Shown: positions 33,780 to 41,621 of the stretch, one piece after another
How positions within the stretch are numbered: the stretch's first letter is position 1
How the letters are laid out: each line of letters opens with the position of its first letter
Assembly (NCBI RefSeq): GCF_900232995.1
Contig: NZ_OCVX01000005.1
Coordinates: 471,978-535,977 of the forward strand
Direction of reading: 5' to 3'
DNA: 64,000 nt
From: Mycobacterium simulans
GTDB taxonomy: Bacteria; Actinomycetota; Actinomycetes; Mycobacteriales; Mycobacteriaceae
The notes under the pieces: generated by a model
Seen by the model: the letters and a program-made list of their open reading frames with translations, nothing else
Database searches by the model: none
Told to the model about the DNA's origin: nothing
Program-made: the position numbers and the translations under genes

Positions 33780-33801
33780 AAACCGGACCGTGGTCCGGTT
33801 T
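33780..33801. promoter_or_regulatory. 22-bp palindromic TetR operator
   Basis: AAACCGGACC (33780-33789) and GGTCCGGTTT (33792-33801) form a perfect palindrome with a 2-base centre. It lies in the 90-base gap between the FMN reductase and Rv3055-like TetR genes. Symmetric placement in a divergent promoter next to a TetR gene makes it the likely operator for both directions. Confidence 0.75.
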
Positions 33802-33827
33802 ATTCCTACCCGCGTTACAGTGCAAGG

Positions 33828-34442
33828 GTGAGCGACGCGGTGCGATTCAGCGAATTGCCAGTGTCGGCCCCGCAGCGGCCTCCGCGCGAGCGGGGTGACG
33901 CCGCGCGCAATCGCACCCTCATCTTGGAGGCAGCGCGCCGCCTAGTCGCCAACCGCGGCGCCGACGCGATCACCATGGACGACGTCGCCGCCGCCGCCGG
34001 CGTCGGCAAGGGCACCGTGTTCCGCCGGTTCGGCAGCCGAGCCGGTCTGATGATGGTGCTTCTCGATGAGGACGAGCGGGCCAGTCAGCAGGCTTTTCTG
34101 TTCGGCCCACCGCCGCTGGGACCTGAAGGCCCACCACTGGATCGACTGGTCGCGTTCGGCCGGGACCGGATCCGCTTCGTGCATACCCACCGCGAATTGC
34201 TGTCGGAGGCCAACCGTGATCCGCAGACCCGCTACGGGCCCGCCGCCGCGGTAAACCGCACCCATGTGCGGGTGCTGCTGCGGTCCGCTCGGGCAACGGG
34301 TGATCTCGATGCCCAGACCGATGCCCTATTGGCACTGCTCGACGTCGACTATGTCGAGCATCAGCTCAGCCATCGCGGCCATACGCTGCAATCGCTGGGC
34401 GACGCATGGGAAAGCCTGGCGCGCAAGCTATGCGGCCGGTGA
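33828..34442 (+). CDS. TetR family regulator (Rv3055-like)
   Basis: A 204-residue regulator, the same length as Rv3055. The HTH is ITMDDVAAAAGVGKGTVFRRFGSRAGLM. The start GTG 33828 gives the recalled length. Its stop overlaps the start of the polymerase gene (GTGA), so the translesion polymerase is co-translated with it and probably shares its control. Confidence 0.92.
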   Translation: MSDAVRFSELPVSAPQRPPRERGDAARNRTLILEAARRLVANRGADAITMDDVAAAAGVGKGTVFRRFGSRAGLMMVLLDEDERASQQAFLFGPPPLGPEGPPLDRLVAFGRDRIRFVHTHRELLSEANRDPQTRYGPAAAVNRTHVRVLLRSARATGDLDAQTDALLALLDVDYVEHQLSHRGHTLQSLGDAWESLARKLCGR

Positions 34443-35512
34443 CCGATCACGATAGGTTAAGAACACAGCGGTGGATCCTGCATGTGGATCTCGATCAGTT
34501 TCTGGCGGCGGTCGAACTGCGCCGACACCCCGAACTCACCGGCCTGCCGGTCATCGTCGGTGGCAACGGCGATCCGGCGGAACCGCGCAAAGTCGTCACC
34601 TGCGCCTCGTATGAGGCCCGCAAGTTCGGGGTCCGGGCGGGCATGCCGCTGCGCACAGCCGCCCGCACTTGCCCCGACGCCACGTTCTTGCCGTCGGATC
34701 CGGCCGCCTATGACGCGGCGTCCGATGAGGTGATGGGGTTATTGCGCGACCTGGGCCACCCCGTGGAGGTCTGGGGCTGGGACGAGGCATACGTCGAGGT
34801 GACCGCCCTGGACGCCGACAACCCCGTCGACCCCGCCAAAGTCGCCGAACAAATCCGCACCGTCGTCATGGCGGAAACCGGCCTGTCATGCTCGGTCGGC
34901 ATCAGCGACAACAAGCAGCGCGCGAAGGTCGCCACCGGGTTCGCAAAACCGGGAGGGATATTTCAGCTCACCGACGCGAACTGGATGGATTTGATGGCCG
35001 AGCGCACGGTCGACGCACTGTGGGGCGTAGGTCCCAAGACAATGAAAAAGCTTGCAGCCCTTGGGATAACGACAGTCTGGCAGCTTGCGCATGGCGACGC
35101 CGAGTTGCTGGTGTCCACATTCGGCCCGCGAACCGGACTCTGGCTGCTGTTGCTCGCCAAGGGCGGCGGCGATACCAAGGTCAGCACCGAGCCGTGGGTC
35201 CCGCGGTCGCGCAGCCATGTCACCACCTTTCCCCGCGATCTCACTGACCGAGCCGACATGGACGTGGCGATAACGGAACTCGCGCAGCGGGCGCTGAACG
35301 ACGTTGTGGCGTCGGCGCGGATAGTCACCCGGGTCGCGGTCACCGTGCGCACCGCGACGTTTTACACCCGCACCAAGATCCGCAAGTTGCAGACGCCCAC
35401 CACCGATCCCGACGTCATCACCGCCGCCGCCCTGCGCATTCTGGACTTGTTCGAACTAGATCGGCCGGTCCGATTACTCGGAGTGCGCCTGGAACTTGAG
35501 ATGCCGAAGTAG
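34439..35512 (+). CDS. dinB2: Y-family DNA polymerase IV DinB2
   Basis: A 357-residue translesion polymerase. It has the first catalytic aspartate in WILHVDLDQFLAAVE, the finger segment YEARKFGVRAGMPLRTAA, the catalytic WGWDEAYVEV, and HhH-type LWGVGPKTMKKLAALGITTV. The C-terminal little-finger region ends LLGVRLELEMPK. No C-terminal beta-clamp motif beyond this is obvious. The start GTG 34439 overlaps the stop of the TetR gene; ATG 34430 is also in frame. Confidence 0.92.
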   Translation: MTDHDRLRTQRWILHVDLDQFLAAVELRRHPELTGLPVIVGGNGDPAEPRKVVTCASYEARKFGVRAGMPLRTAARTCPDATFLPSDPAAYDAASDEVMGLLRDLGHPVEVWGWDEAYVEVTALDADNPVDPAKVAEQIRTVVMAETGLSCSVGISDNKQRAKVATGFAKPGGIFQLTDANWMDLMAERTVDALWGVGPKTMKKLAALGITTVWQLAHGDAELLVSTFGPRTGLWLLLLAKGGGDTKVSTEPWVPRSRSHVTTFPRDLTDRADMDVAITELAQRALNDVVASARIVTRVAVTVRTATFYTRTKIRKLQTPTTDPDVITAAALRILDLFELDRPVRLLGVRLELEMPK

Positions 35513-35658
35513 CGCACCGCACCCGCCCCACAATCGGCTCTGACCAGCGCACTTCATGATTTGCGAAAGATTCCAGAAGTCCTGTCCGGCACATTCGGCT
35601 GGGCCAACAAACCACACGCCGAGGACAAAACGTCGGCAGCAGGATCGCCGGCTTGTTC

Positions 35659-36540
35659 CTACAAGGCATCGGGTCGTAAGGGGGCGGGCCGCAGCGCACG
35701 CGTGAAGAACACATTCACCCGCCGCATCACCAAGCTGTAGGGCCACCAAGCCACGCGCTTGAACGCATACAACGCCCGGATGTCGCCCGACGTGTAGATC
35801 AGGTATCTGTTCCTTGCGACGCCGGCCAAGATCTTCTCGGCGGCCTTCTCCGGGGACACGGCATGACCACTGAAGCGTCCGACCCACCGGTTCACCCTGG
35901 GATCATCGCGGTCGACGCCGGCGATCTCGACGGTGTTGACCAGTGGGGTCTTCACCGCACCCGGCACCACGACGGAGACCCCGATGCGGTGCCGGGCCAG
36001 GTCGAAGCGCAGCACTTCAGAAAGCCCGCGCAGCCCGAACTTGCTGGCGCTATAGGCCGCATGCCAGGGCAGCGCAACGAGACCGGCCGCCGAGGACACA
36101 TTGACCAGATGTCCGCCCCGACCGGCCGCCACCATCGGCGGGACGAATGTCTCGATCACGTGGATCGGACCCATGAGGTTGATCGCGACCATCTTGCTCC
36201 ATTGGTCGTGGGTGAGCTGGTCAACGGTCCCCCAGGCCGACACACCGGCGATGTTCAATAAGACGTCCATGCTGGGATGACTGGCGTGGATGTCGGCCGC
36301 GAACGCGGCGACCTCGTCGTAGTCAGAGATATCGAGAACCCGATGGGCGGGCACTTGTGCGCCCAGCGCGCGGGCGTCGGACACGGTTTGCGCCAGACCG
36401 TCGAAGTCACGGTCGGTCAAGTACAGCTCGGCGCCCTGCGCGGCAAGCCGCAACGCGGTGGCGCGCCCGATGCCGCTGGCTGCACCGGTGACAAAACACC
36501 GCTTACCCGCGAAATACCGCCCGGATGCCGTCTGCAACAT
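35659..36540 (-). CDS. Short-chain dehydrogenase (Rv3057c-like)
   Basis: A 293-residue SDR. The cofactor site is CFVTGAASGIGRATALRLAA, then LLNIAGVSAWG (an N-x-A variant of NNAG), Ser in NVSSAAG and YSASK. It is longer than a minimal SDR, with a C-terminal extension that includes YAFKRVAWWPYSLVMRR, probably membrane-peripheral. The substrate is unknown. ATG 36540 is used, since the extra residues of the longer frame have no family match. Confidence 0.9.
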   Translation of the reverse strand: MLQTASGRYFAGKRCFVTGAASGIGRATALRLAAQGAELYLTDRDFDGLAQTVSDARALGAQVPAHRVLDISDYDEVAAFAADIHASHPSMDVLLNIAGVSAWGTVDQLTHDQWSKMVAINLMGPIHVIETFVPPMVAAGRGGHLVNVSSAAGLVALPWHAAYSASKFGLRGLSEVLRFDLARHRIGVSVVVPGAVKTPLVNTVEIAGVDRDDPRVNRWVGRFSGHAVSPEKAAEKILAGVARNRYLIYTSGDIRALYAFKRVAWWPYSLVMRRVNVFFTRALRPAPLRPDAL

Positions 36541-36965
36541 GGCGGTGACGATACCGGCGGTAACGGCGTGGCCCATCACGCCCCGGCCAGCGGGGACTGG
36601 CACATGAGATTAGCGACGCAGGGAACGCCGCATTAAACGCTATGTCCAATAAAGTTCGGATTTGTCAAAATAATTGACCTTAGGTGTAAATCAGTTTGAC
36701 ACTGCGCGTGCTATCGAACAAATACATGCCGGCATGCGTGAAACGAAGCCAGTGTAGCGGTCTACTCACCAAAAGCGTTATGCACCAACAGTTTTAGTCG
36801 TATCCACGATGTTGTAGCGCCCCGCCCAGATCCGGCCAGATGCAATTTATTATTCATCCGGACATGACTGCATGAATATCATCAGCGAACCTATTTACGG
36901 CACCGGCCGAACACGTTAGCGTTTGACATCCCAAACTTCTCAGTAATCCATGAACGGAGGCTTCG
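36541..36965. other. AT-richer intergenic region upstream of the first small lipoprotein
   Basis: These 425 bases are clearly less GC-rich than the surroundings. They include a 12-bp palindrome CATGCCGGCATG near 36730 and a TTGACA hexamer at 36923-36928. TAGCGT near 36917 occupies the place of the TAGCAT element found upstream of the related lipoprotein genes. No long reading frame is supported. Confidence 0.45.
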
Positions 36966-37118
36966 ATGAGCGCAAAAAGCGACAATCGGATGGGCCGGGC
37001 CCTGATCGCCGCGCTGGCTGCGGCGTTCGCAGTCATGGCCGCAGGCTGCGCAACCAACGCGCACGGAGAGTCGGCTCCCATCGCGAGCGATCAGGTGCTG
37101 CTACAGGTCGATCGATGA
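36966..37118 (+). CDS. Small lipoprotein, paralogue 1 of a four-member family
   Basis: A 50-residue lipoprotein: MSAKSDNRMGRALIA, a hydrophobic core, lipobox AAGC with Cys28, and a short 23-residue mature peptide, CATNAHGESAPIASDQVLLQ and VDR. The ribosome binding site GGAGG lies at 36956-36960, 5 bases before ATG. It shares MSAK, length, lipobox position and polar tail type with the genes at 40272, 40725 and 41275. The function is unknown; the size recalls entericidins, but there is no sequence match. It is convergent with the TetR gene beyond. Confidence 0.8.
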   Translation: MSAKSDNRMGRALIAALAAAFAVMAAGCATNAHGESAPIASDQVLLQVDR

Positions 37119-37150
37119 GGGCGGCGGCGACGGCCGTCGCGATTTAGCCG

Positions 37151-37798
37151 CTACCGCGGCCTACCACCCCACAACGCGTTTAGCCACATCTGCTCAAGCA
37201 CCTGCACACGACGCTCTACGTCGTCGTTGCGGCCCACAAAAAATGGATCACCGGTGAGCATTTGTGCGGTGGTGGCCGCCAGGGTGCGGATCAGCGTGGG
37301 GAGATCCTCGCTGATGGGGTGCGCTGTCCCGGCCTTCACCTCGGTTTTGACAATCCCGACAAGCGCGCGCAGCACACCCTCAAACTGCTGCTCGAGGATC
37401 TCGCTTATCTCGGCATCGCTGTGGCGGGCGGTATTGCAAGCCGTCATCAGCGGTTTGGCGTGCGCATAGACGGCGGCCGCACTGGCGACCATCCGCTTGG
37501 CGAACTGCTCCGGCGACTCGCCCGGTTGCCGAGGGCCGAAGTGCTCCGTGCGTTCTTCGAGATCGCTCGCGACCTCGGCCAGGATTTGGGCAAGCACCGA
37601 GTACTTGGACTCGAAGTAGAAGTAGAAACCCGACCGGGCCACACCGGCTCGGTTGCTGATCATGCTGACCGACAACTCGGCGAACGGCCTCTCCTGGAGG
37701 AGTTCGCGCACCGCCTGCATAATCGCTTGGCGATGCTTGTCGCCACGCCGTCGAAATGCCTGAACGCCCCGCTCTCCCCAGTCGGCACCGGTAATCAC
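37151..37798 (-). CDS. TetR family regulator (Rv3058c-like)
   Basis: A 215-residue regulator when started at GTG 37798, close to the 216 I recall; TTG 37825 is also in frame. The HTH is LSVSMISNRAGVARSGFYFYFESKYSVL, a less common variant with FYFYF in place of YYHF. It is divergent from cyp136, with a 16-bp palindrome between, so it likely represses the P450 and itself. Confidence 0.88.
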   Translation of the reverse strand: MITGADWGERGVQAFRRRGDKHRQAIMQAVRELLQERPFAELSVSMISNRAGVARSGFYFYFESKYSVLAQILAEVASDLEERTEHFGPRQPGESPEQFAKRMVASAAAVYAHAKPLMTACNTARHSDAEISEILEQQFEGVLRALVGIVKTEVKAGTAHPISEDLPTLIRTLAATTAQMLTGDPFFVGRNDDVERRVQVLEQMWLNALWGGRPR

Positions 37799-37833
37799 CC
37801 CCTGACCTTGCACCACGTCGCGCAAAAAGGGAA

Positions 37834-37849
37834 CTTGACATGCGTCAAG
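37834..37849. promoter_or_regulatory. 16-bp palindrome in the Rv3058c-like/cyp136 promoter
   Basis: CTTGAC (37834-37839) and GTCAAG (37844-37849) flank ATGC. The left arm overlaps a TTGACA hexamer that could be the -35 of cyp136. It is a plausible TetR operator. Confidence 0.5.
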
Positions 37850-37903
37850 GTCGTCCGAAGCATAATTGATAGTGGCGGCTGCTGCAACCGATAAGGAGTG
37901 TCA

Positions 37904-39382
37904 ATGGCGACAATTAGCACCCCAACATACCTTGTTGACCAAGCCAAACGTCGGTTAACCCCGTCAATCAACAACTTCCCCGGCATGGGTCTGCTGGAAC
38001 GCACGCTGCGGAAGACTCAATTCCCGGAGAAGACGCTGGCGGACCCGCCGCCGGACAGCGACCTCAAACCGGTCCTCGGTGACGCGGGGTTGCCGATCAT
38101 TGGGCATCTCATCGAGATCTTGCGCGGCGGACCTGACTACCTGATGTTCATGTACCAAACCAAGGGTCCGGTGATATTCGCCGATTCCCCAATCCTGCCG
38201 GCCGTCGCGGCCCTGGGCCCGGACGCCGCGCAGACCATCTACGCCAACCGCAACAAGGACTACTCGCAACAGGGCTGGGTCCCGGTGATCGGGCCGTTTT
38301 TTCACCGCGGGCTGATGCTGCTCGACTTTGACGAGCACATGTTTCACCGGCGGATCATGCAGGAAGCGTTTGTCCGGTCGCGGCTAGCCGGCTACGTCGA
38401 GCACATGGACCAAGTGGTGTCGCACGTCATTGTCGATGACTGGGTGACAAACGATCCGCGCTTCCTTCTCTATCCGGCTATGAAGGAGCTCACGCTCGAC
38501 ATCGCCTCGATGGTGTTCATGGGCCACGAGCCGGGTACCGACCGCGAGCTGGTGACGAAGGTGAACAAGGCCTTCACCACGACGACACGCGCCGGGAACG
38601 CGATCATCCGCACCAGCGTGCCGCCGTTCACCTGGTGGCGTGGCATCAAGGCGCGTGAGCTGCTGGAGAACTACTTCGAAGAACGAGTCAAGGAGCGCCG
38701 CGGCGAAGAGGGCAACGACCTGCTGACGGTGCTGTGTCAAACCGAGGACGAGGACGGCAACCGGTTCTCCGACGAGGACATCGTCAACCACATGATCTTC
38801 TTGATGATGGCCGCCCACGACACGTCGACATCCACGGCAACCACGATGGTGTACCACCTGGCCGCCCACCCGGAATGGCAGGACCGCTGCCGCGACGAAT
38901 CGGATCGCCTGGGCGACGGGCCGCTCGACATCGAATCGCTGGAGAAGCTGGAGTCGCTTGATCTGGTGATGAACGAGTCGATCCGTCTGGTGACGCCCGT
39001 GCAATGGGCGATGCGCCAGGCGGTGCGCGACACCGACCTGCTGGGCTACTACCTACCGAAAGGCACAAACGTCGTCGCCTATCCCGGGATGAATCATCGC
39101 CTGCCGGAGTTGTGGACGGACCCAATGAAGTTCGACCCGGAGCGGTTCACCGAGCCGCGCAACGAGCACAAGCGGCATCGTTATGCGTTCACGCCGTTCG
39201 GCGGCGGTGCGCACAAGTGCATCGGGATGGTGTTTGGCCAGTTGGAGATCAAGACGATCCTGCATCGGCTGCTACGCCGGTACCGGCTGGAACTCTCCAG
39301 GCCCGACTACCAGGCGCACTGGGATTACGGCGGCATGCCGATTCCGATGGACGGGATGCCGATAGTCCTGCGCCGGCTCTAG
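37904..39382 (+). CDS. cyp136: Cytochrome P450 CYP136
   Basis: A 492-residue P450, equal in length to CYP136. It has the I-helix MIFLMMAAHDTSTSTATTM (acid-alcohol pair replaced by HDTS), the ExxR in VMNESIRLV, PERF, and the haem loop FTPFGGGAHKCIGMVFGQLE with the Cys ligand. CYP51-like features are present and a sterol or terpenoid substrate is suspected, but this is not shown by the sequence. ATG 37904 follows AAGGAG. A hairpin element follows the stop. Confidence 0.95.
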   Translation: MATISTPTYLVDQAKRRLTPSINNFPGMGLLERTLRKTQFPEKTLADPPPDSDLKPVLGDAGLPIIGHLIEILRGGPDYLMFMYQTKGPVIFADSPILPAVAALGPDAAQTIYANRNKDYSQQGWVPVIGPFFHRGLMLLDFDEHMFHRRIMQEAFVRSRLAGYVEHMDQVVSHVIVDDWVTNDPRFLLYPAMKELTLDIASMVFMGHEPGTDRELVTKVNKAFTTTTRAGNAIIRTSVPPFTWWRGIKARELLENYFEERVKERRGEEGNDLLTVLCQTEDEDGNRFSDEDIVNHMIFLMMAAHDTSTSTATTMVYHLAAHPEWQDRCRDESDRLGDGPLDIESLEKLESLDLVMNESIRLVTPVQWAMRQAVRDTDLLGYYLPKGTNVVAYPGMNHRLPELWTDPMKFDPERFTEPRNEHKRHRYAFTPFGGGAHKCIGMVFGQLEIKTILHRLLRRYRLELSRPDYQAHWDYGGMPIPMDGMPIVLRRL

Positions 39383-39401
39383 CCGCCTTCTCCTCGCGAG
39401 G

Positions 39402-39449
39402 AGACGCAAAATCGCCCTGGAACGCTCGGTCCAGGGCGATTTTGCGTCT
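39402..39449. terminator. Hairpin element, AGACGC family copy 2, between convergent genes
   Basis: Perfect 20-bp arms, AGACGCAAAATCGCCCTGGA (39402-39421) and its complement (39430-39449), with an 8-base loop. It is placed between convergent genes, cyp136 and the LeuA-domain gene, as a bidirectional terminator would be. The outer AGACGC is shared with the other copies, but the outermost bases have diverged (CTCGCGAGG). Confidence 0.7.
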
Positions 39450-39460
39450 GGTCGGCGGAT

Positions 39461-39976
39461 TTAGCCCAGCAGCCGGTTAGCGCAGGCGATCACTGCACGA
39501 AGGGCAGATTGAGTGGGGTCGTCGGCCGAGCCCATGGACCACTCAACGCGAAGCCCGTTGGTGCCGCAGACAAAAGTGGCGGTGCACGCACCCGATTGCA
39601 TCTGATGGAACTGCAGTGTCTCGAACTTGATCCCACGGTCGTGCAACATCGCGGTGAGCGCCGCGATCGGTCCGCTGGCGGCGGCGGTTGACGTACTGAT
39701 GCGATCGCCGTCGGCGATCATCGCCCGATAGTTGCGGGCTTGCGGACCGAGCCGCCCGGCGGGCCGAGCCGCGTCGGTGCAGGCCCAGTGCCCTAGCCGC
39801 AGGGGGCCGGCGCTGTAGCTGTAGGTCGCAACGAAGTTTTCCCACGACATGGCGTCGGCCTGCTCTCGCAGCCCACGCGGTAACGCAGTCCCGAAGTGAT
39901 AGCCGAACCAAGCGTTGGCGTCGCACTGGCGCGACGAACCGCCGGGGAGATTGAGATTCAGCGAGCGGATTGTCAT
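39461..39976 (-). CDS. Stand-alone LeuA-type regulatory (dimerisation) domain protein
   Basis: A 171-residue protein with no catalytic barrel. Residues about 75-171 resemble the allosteric LeuA dimer domain of isopropylmalate synthase: NYRAMIADGDRISTSTAAAS then GPIAALTAMLHDRGIKFETL, and SALRAVIACANRLLG at the end. The first 70 residues (NAWFGYHFGTALPRGLREQA) resemble the linker part of LeuA-type enzymes. It could sense leucine or a related acid, or associate with a full-length enzyme. ATG 39976 is used. It is convergent with cyp136. Confidence 0.75.
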   Translation of the reverse strand: MTIRSLNLNLPGGSSRQCDANAWFGYHFGTALPRGLREQADAMSWENFVATYSYSAGPLRLGHWACTDAARPAGRLGPQARNYRAMIADGDRISTSTAAASGPIAALTAMLHDRGIKFETLQFHQMQSGACTATFVCGTNGLRVEWSMGSADDPTQSALRAVIACANRLLG

Positions 39977-40016
39977 TGCGCCGGGTCTTCTCTGGCTAGC
40001 AGGGGCGACCGACGGC

Positions 40017-40079
40017 AGTAGCTTCCGACCCACAGCGGGGGTCGGTCTGGATCAGACCCCGCTGTGGGTGCTGGCTACT
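40017..40079. repeat. 63-bp nested hairpin
   Basis: The inner arms ACCCACAGCGGGG (40028-40040) and CCCCGCTGTGGGT (40057-40069) are perfect. Outside them AGTAGC (40017-40022) pairs with GCTACT (40074-40079), and inside GGTCT pairs with AGACC. It lies in the gap between the LeuA-domain gene (minus) and the second small lipoprotein (plus), which are divergent, so it is not a plain terminator. It may be a dispersed element or an RNA structure. Confidence 0.6.
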
Positions 40080-40271
40080 ACGGCACGCTCAAGACGACGC
40101 ACGAGCGGTGACATTAGACGCCGCGTTCCGGCGCCGCAAGTTCGTTTCCAGCGTCCTGCCGGCTCTGGGACCAAGATGCAAAAACGCCTCGGCACAGTAG
40201 CTCGTGGCGATAGCATCTGATGGCGGCGGACGCCGCCGACGGGTGCGGTCTAGCAAGGAAAGGCGCGGCCG

Positions 40272-40421
40272 ATGAGCGCAAAGAAGACCAGGCAAACGGT
40301 TCGGATGGTGGTCGCGGGACTGGCCACCGTACTCGCACTGCTGGCGGCGGGGTGCGCGGCACAAAGGACACCCAACGTCGAGGTGCCCGCCAACCCGGTG
40401 CCCGCGGCTGCCGTCGGCTAG
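40272..40421 (+). CDS. Small lipoprotein, paralogue 2
   Basis: A 49-residue lipoprotein: MSAKKTRQTVRMVVAGLATV, hydrophobic core, lipobox AAGC with Cys28, mature tail CAAQRTPNVEVPANPVPAAA plus VG. A ribosome binding site GGAAAGG lies 8-9 bases before ATG. TAGCAT at 40211-40216 matches the element found at similar distances before paralogues 3 and 4. The tail is rich in Pro, Val and Ala. It is too short for the usual gene-calling cut-offs, so it is likely missing from many annotations. Confidence 0.8.
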   Translation: MSAKKTRQTVRMVVAGLATVLALLAAGCAAQRTPNVEVPANPVPAAAVG

Positions 40422-40724
40422 CTGGCACACGCTGGCGTTTCACCCACAACGTCGGGGGATCCGCCGGGGACCACTGCGCTGCCGGCGATTCCGCGGCAAG
40501 CGCATCGGGTGGCCGAATAATCGGTTGGTCCCCGGCGGCTCGACGTATTCCAGATCCTCGGCATGAGGTATGCGCACTGTCGGTGAAAGTTCGCGAAGGG
40601 GAACCCAATTCGTTGCGCAATGCGGCGAAACGACGCTCAGAGGGCGTAATGCGGGGATAGCATCGCAGGCGGTGTTCATAGCAAACCAACCACGCTGATG
40701 CATGAACAAAGAAAGGCACGAACC
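40422..40724. other. Leader and promoter region of lipoprotein paralogue 3
   Basis: These 303 bases have no supported gene. TAGCAT at 40658-40663 is followed by a leader that ends in AACAAAGAAAGGCAC before the next ATG, close to the leader ends of paralogues 2 and 4. Confidence 0.45.
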
Positions 40725-40850
40725 ATGAGCTCCAAGAGCAAGGTCTCCCGAGTGGTAGCGGCAGTGTTATTCGCCGCGTTTGCGGTGTTCGCGGCGAGCT
40801 GCTCGGAGCAGGTAACCGCGCCGCCCGCGCCGGAACTGCCGTCGTCGTAG
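40725..40850 (+). CDS. Small lipoprotein, paralogue 3
   Basis: A 41-residue lipoprotein: MSSKSKVSRVVAAVLFAAFA, lipobox AASC with Cys26, mature tail CSEQVTAPPAPELPSS, only 16 residues. The ribosome binding site AAAGG precedes ATG by about 10 bases, in a GAAAGGCAC context shared with paralogue 4. The stop is TAG 40848-40850. Confidence 0.78.
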   Translation: MSSKSKVSRVVAAVLFAAFAVFAASCSEQVTAPPAPELPSS

Positions 40851-41274
40851 GACCCATACCGTCGAAACCGATAGCGCGGTCGATGAACCGCGCCAGACCG
40901 CCGTATCGACGCAAAGCGACGCATAATACTCGGCGCAGCACGACAAGTATCCGAAATCGAGAAATTTGCGGATCGATAAAAATCCTGTGACAGATCACGC
41001 GTCGCCTCAAGTCACCGCGCGATTTTTAGTTCGGCTACCCATATTTGCGGCAACGTAGCTTTGACCTGGGCGTTGGTCCTGCGTCACCGATATTGCGGAT
41101 TCACTTGTGGAGCGTATGCTCCATTCGTCCCCTGCACTCGCCGACAACCGACCTCCAAAGAGCGGTGTGTCGACGAAAAGAGGCTATTCACTGCCGCTTA
41201 TGCCGCCGTTAGCATCCGAATGCCGCGGTTGTTGTACAGCGCGGTTCCGATCCAGCAAACGAAAGGCACAAAAA
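40851..41274. other. Leader and promoter region of lipoprotein paralogue 4
   Basis: These 424 bases hold no supported gene. A GTTAGCATCC element at 41209-41218 and the leader end CAAACGAAAGGCAC are shared with the upstream paralogues. A long in-frame extension of paralogue 4 back to 41107 crosses this leader and is rejected. Confidence 0.45.
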
Positions 41275-41409
41275 ATGAGCGCTAGGAAGAACGGCATACG
41301 GATGCTCGGCGCGGTGCTCGCCGCGGTGGCGGCGATGCTTTTGGCGGGTTGTGCCAGCGGTGGCCACCCCCTAGCGCAGGGCGACACCGCGGTCGTAGCG
41401 CCAGCGTAA
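41275..41409 (+). CDS. Small lipoprotein, paralogue 4
   Basis: A 44-residue lipoprotein: MSARKNGIRMLGAVLAAVAA, lipobox LAGC with Cys26, mature tail CASGGHPLAQGDTAVVAPA. The GAAAGGCAC ribosome binding context sits just before ATG. It is followed by a perfect 17-bp hairpin at 41534-41575. With paralogues 2 and 3 it forms a tandem set, each with its own leader. Confidence 0.8.
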   Translation: MSARKNGIRMLGAVLAAVAAMLLAGCASGGHPLAQGDTAVVAPA

Positions 41410-41533
41410 GCCGCCATCTAGAAGCAAAGCTGCGCTAACGGAATCGCCCGATGACCCACGGCTTACCTCCCTTCTCAAGCCGTCGGCCGGTCTGGCTGCG
41501 GCCAATTTGGCCAGTTCCGCTGGCACAGTATCC

Positions 41534-41575
41534 ACTCGCCTCGGGGTGACCGCCATCAGTCACCCCGAGGCGAGT
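41534..41575. terminator. Perfect hairpin between convergent genes
   Basis: ACTCGCCTCGGGGTGAC (41534-41550) and its complement (41559-41575) form 17-bp arms with an 8-base loop. The position between the fourth small lipoprotein and the convergent anti-sigma-like gene fits a bidirectional terminator. There is no U-tract, as usual in mycobacteria. Confidence 0.65.
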
Positions 41576-41621
41576 CAAACCGCAACTCTGACCAGCGGCG
41601 CCATCGTTGCGCCGCAGCCGG

